Positions 11,801 to 23,800 of a stretch of DNA of 35,260 nucleotides are shown in pieces (within the stretch, counting starts at the first letter, position 1; the number at the start of each line of letters is the position of its first letter). Made by a program: the position numbers and the translations under genes. The notes beneath the pieces are model-generated. The model worked only from the letters and a program-made list of their open reading frames with translations. It was not told the origin of the DNA and did not search any database. The stretch comes from Mnemiopsis leidyi. Its lineage: Eukaryota > Ctenophora > Tentaculata > Lobata > Bolinopsidae. Location: the NCBI GenBank assembly GCA_000226015.1, contig JH152961.1, positions 4,041-39,300 on the forward strand. Direction: 5' to 3'.

Positions 11801-14800
11801 CAATAACTGATGATAAACTTTTAACTTTCTCAGGGTGAAGCCTTCCCGTTGTTGGGTACATTCCTCAGAAAGACAAACCGTGCACTGAAGTTATCAACTC
11901 TGGAACTTCTAGACAACATTCTTATCAAATATTGTAAGTACAAACATTCTTATTAAATATTGTAAGTACATTCTTATCAAATATTGTAAGTACAAACATT
12001 CTTATCAAATATTGTAAGTACAAACATTCTTATCAAATATTGTAAGTACAAACATTCTTATCAAATATTGTAAGTACAAAAGTAGAACTGTTTATAGGTA
12101 AAACAAGGGAACCTGCAATTGAAGCTCATTTACTTCCATGTAAATTGTAAAAACATATGAAGGTGACTTACTGATAAAAACTAAGTAACAAACCTATAGT
12201 CCGACCGTAACTGTCGTGTGAGTTTGCGGAGGAAGACTCCACATTCATTTATTTATCTAAGAAGGCGTGAATAGATTGCCGTATTCTGATTGGTTAATCG
12301 CTGTCATCGGTCCTTCAATAAATGGCCGGTCCTCCTCCACAAACACCCGCATATATATAAAGTGGCATCTTTCACAGTTGCTTAACTTATGTCGATTCTC
12401 CACAGATGACAAATGTTACATCTTCGTCAAAAAACAGATTCAAAATTTAAGACTTCGTCCCATCGGTTTCACCGTATTACTTTGATTCCTGATATCTTCG
12501 CTAAGCTTCCTACAAGCACTGGCTTCTATCATCAGAGTGATTGTCCTGTGGTCGAGCCCTTATTTAGAACGCAATGAATAGTGATGATTTGGGCAATAGG
12601 ATTGCTATGATATTATATCATTTCTAATATTTCCTCATCACACCCAATACCACGCTTGTTCCAAGAATTAAAACATACCTTTTTGGAACATTCTTAGTAT
12701 GGATAAGAACATTATTGGCCCGCCCACATTCTTCCACTGTATCATGCTAATGCCCGACAATCTCTAGTAAATGAACATGTCAACAATTTTGTTAATGATT
12801 ATATTAAATTTCGCTACAGAAACTGGAAAATCGAAGGTGGTGCGTCCAGTCTAGAATTTCCAATTTTGGCCATTACCCGGCAAATCGGGAGAGCCGTTTG
12901 ATGTGGTATCTTGACGCCCTGACTTTCAGCTAGCTTCATAACACTGTCCATGGTGAACGACCTGATTGAGGAGCTGCCTCGGTTAATCAGCGAGTCCGAC
13001 ACTCACGTTTCTCAGCTCGCTCTAATGATTGTCTCTAGACTTTCTGAGACAATGCCCCAGTCCATGGACAAGGTTTGTTTTTGTGTCTGTTTGAGTGAAT
13101 GTCTGTTTGATTGTGTTTTTCTGTTTGTATGCGTCTGTTTGTATATGTCTGTTCGATTATGTGCCTGTTTGTATGCTCTTCATGTCTGTTTCATCGTGTT
13201 TACATATATTTCTATGTGTCTGTTAAAGGATGTGTTCGTTTATATGTTTGTCTGCTGAAGCGTGTCAAAGTTTGCGAGTTTACTTGATTGTAAGTGTGTT
13301 GGCTCAATTTCCGTCCCATGTCAGGGTATGGACATCAAATTAACCGAAGTAAGTATCGTGTTATTGTTACCTTTATATTGTAGTTGTTGCCTGATCATCA
13401 TAGCTTGAACTGTAATCGCATTTATGAGATGAAAACATTCGTACTTATCCCAAACGTTTGAAGTATTGATTAAGCAAAGCTCCCAAAAACGTTGTGGACG
13501 AATGGTACTTGATGCCACCCAGTTTATTCCTTTTCACCTATTTCACCGGAAAAGTAGGTACTCAACTCCACATAGAAATAGAATAGCAAATATATCCCGC
13601 AACTCAATTTGTCCGATATAGTTTCTCGATAATGCCTATTCTAGTCTGATCCATTACCTAATTAGCTCTTATTACTGCCGTCACTGACCGAATAACTTCG
13701 CTCCAACCTTAGGCGGGGGATAAACCAGTGTTTTACAATCAGCTATCTCAGTCACATCTCTCTGTCCGTCATCAAGAATAGTGACGCTGTATCTGCTCCT
13801 ACAGTCATCAGGAAGTAAGAACGTCGTCGCGGAAACGCCCGTAAAGTCACGCCAAGTTAATCTCCCCCTTTATTAATTAAAGTCGACCTGATTTAGCCCT
13901 GGAGCATGTCTCCTTTGGCAAGGGATAGAAGTGATTGTTGTGATATGTTACGTACACGATACGCCAGCAGTGACGTGATCTTGTATCCTGTTTAAATTAC
14001 GTGCTGGTTGATTTAACCCTGTCCGGTCCTGTTTTGTAGTTGTATGGTAGATGATATTAACCCAGCCACCCTGGGCTGTGCCCTGTATTACCCAGGAAAC
14101 TACGCATCTTTAAAAACCAAGTTTTTATCTCGAGTTTTACTTAAGTTCCATTACAAGTTCGCTCTGTTGGGAACTTTTCTAGGCTTTAACTCGGTCAACA
14201 CTCCACGTGTTAAACAAAATACCCAGCGTCATGTCACCTACTTTCGTAATCATAAGTGATCGGTAAAAGCATGAATATCCCCCACCGGAATTCAGTTGAA
14301 TCGCTAAATCTCGTTCAGTATTGTTCAGACTCCGCTCCCGCTCCATTTCGTTGCGCCACTTCGGGGTCGGCTGTGTTCGCACTGCAAATTAAGATGCTAA
14401 TCCAGGGGTTGCACCCTAACTCTACATTGCACAAAACTTTCAGGAATTTGCTACTTTAATCCATGAAAATTGAAGCCCCACGACATGTACTACACTTCAA
14501 TTTGCTAATTTTGATACAAGGCATTGTATTCATCTGAACCGCGGTGACCGTGATCAAGTCACATAAAAACGGCAGGGAGGAGAAGGTTTAATGACACATA
14601 CGGGGTCACCGTTATGCCTCCCTAATAACTGTTACAGTAGATCCTTGTGCCTTGGTAATTTTAGGTGACACCTTGGAAACGGGGGTCGTGTTTATTTTTA
14701 GCCTGACTCGACAGTTCTCTGAATTCCTAAATTTTATCAAATTCTGCTCCTGACTTTTCCATTGTTTTTAAATTAGGATGTAGGACCTGTTGATTGGTCT

Positions 14801-17800
14801 GAACCTTATAAACCTTCTCGGTTTTAACCCTTTGTCTCGTTTTTTATTAATAAATCGATATGAATTGTTTTTCAGTGTTCCAGCCAGCCATTTAGAACTC
14901 GCTAAGATTCAGCTCGTCATTATTCGTTTTTTGTTATTAAAGTGCAAAAGCTATTCCAGATTTACTATATTTAAAATTATTTGATATCACTTATCTGGTT
15001 GACAAAATTACCACTTTGCCAATCTCCAGCTGTACCAAGCATCAGGATTGCTAATTTCATCCCTCACAGTTGAAGCCATTATGATACGCTTAGTGGTGGT
15101 GATGCTGTTTGCAATGCAGCTTCACGCTGAGCTGATAAACTTCACCCCATTCATGGAGGTTTACCCTGGAGACAACTTCGAGCTGGTTTGTCAGTCTGAC
15201 GAGGGAGTCGTGGGTAGAATTGTGATGAACGAGGATCTTGACGAGGCTGAGCTGCTTACCGAAAGTTTCCGATATGCCAAGGGCAGAACCGAACCTTTCC
15301 TGCTCAGTCAAAAATATACAAACGCGAACAAGAAGGAACACGAGGGTGTGTACACTTGCATTGTCTTTCACGGAAGCAGAGATGGTACCCTCATCAACCC
15401 TTCCTACTCCACCGCGGAATCTTTGGTGATTGTATTGGATAACGCTTCTACTCCCTCTCCTACAATGCCAGTTAACCCTCCTACGCCAACTCCTACAGAG
15501 TCAGTTAACCCTCCTACTCCCTCTCGTACAATGCCAGTTAACCCTCCTAATCCCTCTCCTACAATGCCAGTTAACCCTTCTACCCCCACCCCTACAATGC
15601 CAGTTAACCCTCCTACCCCCACTCCTACAGAGCCGGAGGGTCCGGGCGAGGTTTCCATGGGAGCAAGTCACGTGTGCAGCATCTTCCCTGGCGGGGTTAT
15701 TGAGTCCTTTGACGGTCTTGGTAGCACATACGACCTGGCCTGTACCCACGTTTTGGCAGCTCATATGGTAACTGGTGCTGACGATTTGATCCCTTATCCC
15801 TGGTTTATCTATGGTACGTTTGACGTACACGAAGGAAACATTGCTCTCATGTCCATGACATTCTTTGTCGGGAAAAGTGCGTTCGAATTCCAGAGAGGCT
15901 GGTTAGTCAGTCTGGAGGGCGGGAAGAAGTTCCCGGTGAAGGAGAACCAGAACCCGGTAACTATTCCCAACACTCCCTGCTATGTCATGTTCCAGGATAA
16001 ACACCTCCAGCTCAGGTGTGGCTTCTTTGAAGCATACTACGATGGGATCATGTCGGGTCACGTCCGACTCATCTCCATGCGATCGAGCGAGCAGTTTGAA
16101 AAGAGGAACGGGAATATAGGTCTATGTTGGGACGCCCAGTCGGGCTGGAGGAAAAACTGGCAAGTCGGCAGGACTTATGGAGACTGTCAAGTCTCGCTAG
16201 CCGATAAAACATGCAAGACATTGAAACCGAATTGTGCTCAATACGCAAGAGACGCTCCATTTAGCGCCCAGGGACTTGGAGCGTGGGCGCAGTGCAAGTC
16301 CGGGCCCGTTCAGTCTTGTGGGGAATTAAACTGCGGAGACAACAAAGCCAGTGGGGTTCAGGAGTGTGCCCTCCAACAGGCTTCCCGCATTATGTGCTCT
16401 CTGAAGCACAGCACTCCGCTCTCGGGAGTCGATAGTAAGTGTCCTGGTGACGCGTGTGCTTGGAAGAAGGACGTTCTGAGTCGAGGCTGTCCTCAAGATA
16501 CCCCACCATTTAGGTGTCCTTAGACTAAAACTTACACAGACAAGTAAATAGGATTAAATAAGTCACAATGGTTGGTGCCATTACTCCAATTCTTATAAGA
16601 TTAGTAAAGTTTTGAGGAAGGTAGCCGTCAGAAAATTATCTTGATATTTGTTACTGACTTCACCTATGATATATCTGATTGGCTGTTTTTGACCTACAGT
16701 TATTCACTTTCAGATGAACGTTCTTAATTTATTGGTGGTTTTTCTAAATTTAAGTATTCCAAACTACTTCATTTCTTAAAGAAACAATTTCTTTTACTAA
16801 TTCAAGTGCGAAATGTGTTAAAATATTCTTCTGTAATTCAACCGACATAAAAATTATCGTTAAATTATTGCTCATTCAGTTTGAGTTAATCCAAAATAAC
16901 GTTAATGCATGCCTTTTTAAATTGACATTACTCTGATTTAGGTATCTACCTAATTTTTAATCTATTTTGAATACCATCCAATCAAATTTATTCGCTACTT
17001 GAACTTATTCTTCAAGAACATTTGACTTTTCTAAACATAAGTTAACTGTTAATTAACAACTGTATTCATGTGATATTGTGTCAAGAAAGCTGTTGGGTGT
17101 TACGGACAAATCGCATCCAAAAAGAACAAGTTTTACCCATGATCATGAAATTAGGATACAAATATGAAATATGAAAAAATATAATAAACGCCCGCTACGC
17201 CGTTAGCTATAAGAAAAGATTCGAAACATTTGATAGTGCATTCGTGGGACAGTTACACTTTCATTGTGTCGTTCGCGGAGGCAATGAAACGAGCTAAAAT
17301 AATTGTAGAAATATTTTCCTCATCCTCAGCTACATAGACATTGTCACTAAAATTAATAAATATGTTAGAACAAAAATTTTAATACATAAAATTACGATAA
17401 AATTGAAAAATGACGCATACTGAAAAGATTTTTTAAAAATTGACATAAAATTGACAAAAGGGCATAAAAATTTGAAAATCAGGTTTGTAAAACCAAACGG
17501 TCGTTGATACTAATTGGGTTTGAAGTGTTCAAACCGTAAGGACGGTACGTCCTAAACTTATTAATAAAAAATTGTTCTGAAATAGTTAATTTCTCCTTTT
17601 CTTCGTATTTCAGGATAAAAAATCTATAAAGAGAGTTAAAACCAGCTTTGGTTCGTACATTATGTTCAATGGCATGAGCTGCTAATGTATTAGTGTCGTC
17701 TATGATATCCCTATTTATGCACGTGCTAGTGCATTCGTGACCCGGTAATGAAAAAATTATGGCTTGGCTTTTGCAACTGGTTAACGATTGAATTTCATTT

Positions 17801-20800
17801 TCAATCAAGGAAGTTGGTTACAGACTGATGACCTTAGTAATTATGAAATTAGATTAGAACTCCATCTTCGTCGTCTACACTTTTACTTTTGCCAATTTCT
17901 AACGTCCTTTTTAAATGACTTGCCAAGTCTGTTAATAGAATTATGATAATTACCGTCGAATTAAATCCATCCTTATCATTGAGTACAAAAATGAATCGTA
18001 GACCGCCCTGCTCATTTTCTCTAGTTTCCACAATGACACGTTTCTCTTCAACGCTCCTCCTCCTCCTCCTGATCTCTCCCCTTCTCGCTAGACCTACGTT
18101 GGAGAAAGATCCTCTTGTTCCTGTTCCCTGGCCGGGTAAGATCAGATCATGTGACTACTACTGCATGGCGCTGTGGGATCCTGTGTGTACGCAGCTCGGT
18201 GAAACTTACAGTAACCGCTGCTTTATGAGTCTAGCTTCGTGCTGGGATGGGCTGGAGAGACACGTCGTCCATAAAGGGAGGTGTGGAGAAAATGAAGACA
18301 TGTGACATCCTTATCCTCCTCTTCATCCTCCACTTCTCCCTCCACTTCTTCCTCCTCTTTATCCTCTTCATCCTATATTTGAACGGTCAACCTGTACGGA
18401 CCACATGGACAATGTTGAAGACAATATTGTGATCAATTTATTACTTTACATGCCACAACATTTTTTGTTAGGTTTTTTCTCATTTTTAAAGCCATTGTTG
18501 AAGTCAGTTTGATTTGCTTCTGTAAATACAAAGTGTTATATTTTAATCTTCTTCAACAAAAATATTGCATTTTAGTTTTTCTTGCCAATTAAAACAAACA
18601 ATCAATGGGAATGATTCCCCAATCAAACAAATTGAAAGAAGTTCCGACGTCACGAATCAGACTCTAGTCCGCAGCTGTAGCTAAGTTGCGAAGGTATTCA
18701 ATAATCACACTTCTTCACTCCTTCCTCCTTGTATAATTGTCTGATAATCGTACCAGGAAATAGAATTGTGTCCGTAATTATAATTAGTTACACACAGGTT
18801 GATACCAGGTTTCCATCAGCTGTTTCACAGTTTCATAAGCCCCAGTGACACTCGTCAAACCTGCTTATTAGTCGGCCATCACATTCGACTCACATGAGTG
18901 ACGTTTCTAGTCTTAAACTTTCTGTGTCATAAAGTGTACTTTCAGAGCATAATTTAATTTACTTTTTTGAAAACTCAATATGCCATGCTCATAATTGTCA
19001 AAAAATATTATATCAAGGCCCTTAAGTAAAAACGGGTGTTTTAAGAAAGTTCTAGAATTCCACACCACATGTCCAATCAAAAGCGGTCCCAAGAGTAATA
19101 AAAACAGTTCCCACGACAATGAGTCCGGCTCCAACCAACGACAAAACGTCCACTTCTGCTCTAAAGACGAAGATCTGAACCAGATAGGCCAGCACCGTAT
19201 CACAGTTCCTCACCAAACTCCCGGTAGCAGACTTCTCAATAGCTAGCCCCTTGTTGAGACAGGCGTACATGCACACCGCCAAGACCGAGCAAAACAGGAG
19301 CAACCCCCGCTCCTCGTAGCAGGAGGGACTCACATACTGGGTCCCTGTTACTGTCTGATAGCTGAGTCCTCCCAGGAACTGAAAAACGAGCAGGTAGAAC
19401 GATACCACTACTGGACTGACTGCCGTGCCAGCTTTCCTCACACAGACATAGGCCCAGCCCATAGCAGCAGCAGCTATCAGAGGTACCGCCACGTGCCACT
19501 CTTCTTTATAGGAACCAGAACTTGGGAACAGGAAACTTGGCTTAGCAACCAGTACAATACCAGCCAGTCCGCAAATAGTGGATAACACGTGTATTAGCGT
19601 GTATTTCTCTTTCAGGTAAAACCGAGCTATGATACCAGAGAAGAATGGTATGGTGAATAACAAGGCGTTAGCGTCTCCGAAGGGGAGGTTGCGGTAGCTC
19701 CAGTTTCTTGCTACGTAGGAGAGCCCACCAATCACACATCTCATAAAGATAAACTTCTTGTACGGGAACCGGATTAGGGAAATGTTGTAGTGACCAGCTA
19801 TAACTGCAAGGAAGCAAATTGCGTGGAAGCTGATGGTCATGACGATCTGGCCCGTGGGAACAACGTCGATGTATTTTACTATGGCTCCTTGAGTTGTAGC
19901 TTGTATTGAGCAGAGGAAAATCAGGAAAATTCCAAAAAGTTTTCTTGCAACTGATTTTATTTCGTCCTCGTTCTGTGAAGGTTTAGTCTTGGTATCATTT
20001 TCCGTCTTATCTTTTCCTTCCGGTTTGTCTGATTCGTTTGTCACTATAGCAACCTGACCTGGTAGTGGGTCCGGTAGAATGTTGGGGTTCATTATGACAG
20101 TATCCACTGTCGCTATTTCCATACTTTCTTGGGGCTGCTTTGTCATCTGAATGTGTGATAATATTGTAAATGTAGTTGTGACCAGTTGCAAAACTAGAAG
20201 AGGAGCAAGTTAAAACTACTAAAACGTTTAACAATTCTACTTTCCCGTACGAGAAAGAAAACTTTCCATGAGGATAACTCTTGAACTAATGTGTGAGACG
20301 AATGTAATGTCCGAACAGGTCATTAAAATAGTCTCAATGCAATTTACGCCCGAGGGGAATAGAAATATATTTGATAGATATTAGATAAACTGTAAACTGT
20401 AATCCATTATAAACCTTCCTACGCTGACGAAAATAAATTGTTGGCTAAAGCAAATCCAAGAGATGGGTTTGAAAGGCGGTAAGACAAAAAGAAACAAATT
20501 CTGAAAGAATTAGGATTTTTTACGATGTCCATTTTTGCAAGCTTTGTTAATATTGTGAGAGTAAATGTCTCGCTTTAACCCATGGAAGATAAATAATAAT
20601 TCGGAAGAATGGCTTAAAGAATCGACCTGAGGATTCGCATTGTTATTTTTCACACTTATTATTGGATTTATTCAACCATAAGAACATTTTAGTATGCTTT
20701 CCTTTTAAGGTTTCACTAAGAAAAGGTTGAAGATTGCCTGAAACAAACAGCGAATAAGGAATTCTGATTTGATGTTTAACAATCCCATCTTGTTACACCC

Positions 20801-23800
20801 CACAACAACTGAACAGTTTCCTGAAACAGTGCTACATGTGCCGTGGTAATACCACCTGTACTGTTTACGTGAACCCCGTGTTAGCTATGTGCGTGCTATC
20901 CTAGCGTTCGTCGGATTAAAGAACGCAGTACCACAAGTTTACGTTCCGTAAATGTTCAATGTTAATGTCTGTTTTATTTATACGATTTGCAATTGTTTAC
21001 TGTCCGCTGTGTTCCTTGTAGTTTTTACCCCCAGTAAAGACACACAACAAAACTGAAAGTTTCTCCCCCACCAGATTCCGGACGGTGTACTACCCGCCGC
21101 GCTAACCCTCATCAGATCTCCACTGCTACAAGGCAGTGCCCTCACCAGCATGACAACATTCTTCTGCAGCCTGGTTCGATCTGGAAACTCAAGTTTGTTC
21201 CTTTTTTTACTGAGTTACCAATACAAGTACCTCCACGTTATTTGCACTTTCCAGGGTTAACGTTTGTAGAGTTGGTACAACACCTGACAAAGCTACATTC
21301 CAGGGTTAACGTTTGTAGAGTTGGTACAACACCTGACAAAGCTACTTTCCAGGGTTAACATTTGTAGAGTTGGTACAACACCTGACAAAGCTACTTTCCA
21401 GGGTTGACGTTTGTAGAGTTGGTACAACACCTGACACAGCTACTTTCCAGGGTTAACGTTTGTAGAGTTGGTACAACACCTGACAAATCTACTTTCCAGG
21501 GTTAACNNNNNNNNNNCTACTTTCCAGGGTTAACGTTTGTAGAGTTGGTACAACACCTGACAAAGACTACTTTCCAGGGTTAACGTTTGTAGAGTTGGTG
21601 CAACACCTGACAAGGCTACTTTCCAGGGTTAACGTTTGTAGAGTTGGTGCAACACCTGACAAAGAAACTTTCCAGGGTTAACGTTTGTAGAGTTGGTGCA
21701 ACACCTGACAAAGCTACTTTCCAGGGTTAACGTTTGTAGAGCTGGTACAACACCTGACAAATCCTGTCTACAACCCCTCGCCAGCTACCCAGCCCGCTAA
21801 CTCCCCTCTCTCCGTACACAAACAAGCCTTCTACAGCACTTCCTCCTGCATCTCAGCACTAGCTCTCAACTGTGCTACTGAGTCAGGTATCTTAATCTTG
21901 CTAAATGATCAGCTGAAGACGATAAACAAAACTGATTTGAAAGCTTCTTAGACAAACTACCTTGTGTCTCTTTTACGTCTTTTCCCCAGCCCCATTCCCT
22001 CTAGTTCTCATAATTCATCAGATTTGTCTGATTGACTGGGCCGTTATTTATACTTACAATTTAATCTGTTCTTTTCAGAATATCAGTCGGTAATAACGAA
22101 GTTGCTAGATAACCTGAAGAGTACTGATATGTCCTGTAGTGTCCGATTGTTTGCTCTCCTAACTCTTGGCGGCATAGGAAAACACAGGTATGGTATTGTC
22201 CAAGTTTTTACTAAAGCATTGTGTTTCTCATGTGTGACTGAGAGGTTGGGAAATAACTGAAGAATCAAAGATATTTACCTGAAGCTGCTTGAATCCCCCA
22301 TCATCTCTAAAATTAATTATTTCTCAGAGATTTGAGCGAACACAAGAACCTACAAAACGTTATCATGTCATCCTTCAACAGTCCGACTGAAGAAGTCAAG
22401 TCTGCTGCTTCATATGCTCTAGGTACTGTTATTTTTGCTATCACGATTTAATACAGAATGTATGCGAGGATATTTGATAAAAATTTAGATTTCCTAGGCA
22501 TCCAAAAGTTATGTCATATTTTGTTGTCATAACAAATTAGAGGAGCCGAATGGTCAGAACTCAGAAACGGCAAAGTTTTTGACCAGTTGCGAAAATGATA
22601 CAGATAACATTTGACCCCAAATTCTAGCGTTTTATTAGCAAAAACGATCCGGATAAGAAGGTTTAGTGGACTAAAAGTTTTACTGGATTAAAAGTTTTAC
22701 TGGATAAGAAGTTTAATACTGTTTTCTTGCCCTTTCTAATTGTCTCTCTCCTAAGGTAACGTCAGTGTGGGGAATCTGACGCTGTATTTACCGATAATAC
22801 TGTCTGAAATACAGAACAATTCTAAACGTCAGTATTTGCTGCTGCACGCGATGAAGGAGATAATCACCTCAATGTCTGAGAAAGAGGAGAGTATTGAGCT
22901 TCTGAAGGTGAGGGAAAAATGTTGCTATTTCGATTGTAATGTGGGTGTTCTTGCTGTTGTTTTATACACTTTTAATTACTTCTCTCCCAGTTATTGAACC
23001 GTTTGATATCGAAGTTTAAACAGAGTTAATCCTAGTCAAAAATGAGTTAAAACTAAGTTGAAACTGTGTTAAAACCTAGTTAATCTAGTTGAAGCTAAGT
23101 TGAAAACTTGTTAAAACCTAGTTGAAACCTAGTTAACGCCTAGTTAAAACTGTGTTAAAACCTAGTTAAAACCTAGTTATGACCTAGTTAAAAGTGAGTT
23201 AAAACCTAGTTAAAACCTAGTTAAAACTGAGTTAAAACCTAGTTAAAACCTAGTTAAAACTTAGTTAAAACCTAATTAAAACCTAGTTAAAACTCAGTTA
23301 AAACCTAGTTAAAACCTAGTTAAAACTGAGATAAAACCTAGTTAAAACCTAGTTAAAACCTAGTTAAAACTGAGATAAAACCTAGTTAAAACCTAGTTAA
23401 AACTGAGTTAAAACCTAGTTAAAACTGAGTTAAAACCTAGTTAAAACTGAGTTAAAACCTAGTTAAAACCTAATTAAAACTGAGATAAAACCTAGTTAAA
23501 ACCTAGTAAAAACTGAGTTAAAACCCAGTAATAACTGAGTTAAATCCTGGTTAAAACCTAGTTAAAACCTAGTTAAACCCTAGTAAAAACTGAGTTAAAA
23601 CCTAGTGATAACTGTGTTAAATCCAAGTTAAAACCTAGTTAAAACCTAGTTAAAATCAAGTAAAAACTGTGTTAAATCTACTTAAAACCTAGTAAAAACT
23701 GTGTTAAATCTACTTAAAACCTAGTAAAAACTGTGTTAAATCTATTCCTATGTTTCCCAACAGAACTACGTGCCCGACATGTGGGACCTGCTTATCCGCT

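Larger units (their letters stand above)
16524..18032 (+). other. Spacer between the Ig/VWD and Kazal genes (intron 17)
   Basis: AT-rich DNA. It contains an antisense retroelement remnant at about 17250-17810 (separate entry). The final bases TCATTTTCTCTAG end in AG at 18023-18024, 8 bases before the Kazal ATG. Confidence 0.6.

Noticed and set aside
13088-13258. Cys/Val/Leu-rich reading frame continuing from exon 17 into the intron
   Set aside because: It is read-through of the TG-rich intronic tract beyond a good exon boundary and does not resemble CAND1.
13735-13820. An acceptor-like CAG, an open stretch ([23 protein letters not shown] in parts) and a following AG inside intron 17
   Set aside because: CAND1 exons 17 and 18 already join without any gap against the vertebrate protein, so there is no room for an extra CAND1 exon. 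No donor GT follows the stretch cleanly and no other gene model uses it.
15404-15830. Antisense and alternative-frame open stretches over the PT linker of the Ig/VWD gene
   Set aside because: They arise from the CCT/ACT repeat, while the sense frame has domains on both sides.
17849-18031. Minus-strand frame overlapping the Kazal start region, considered as more of the retroelement remnant
   Set aside because: No recognisable reverse transcriptase motif and no ATG; it overlaps the Kazal 5' region, so I do not extend the element over it.
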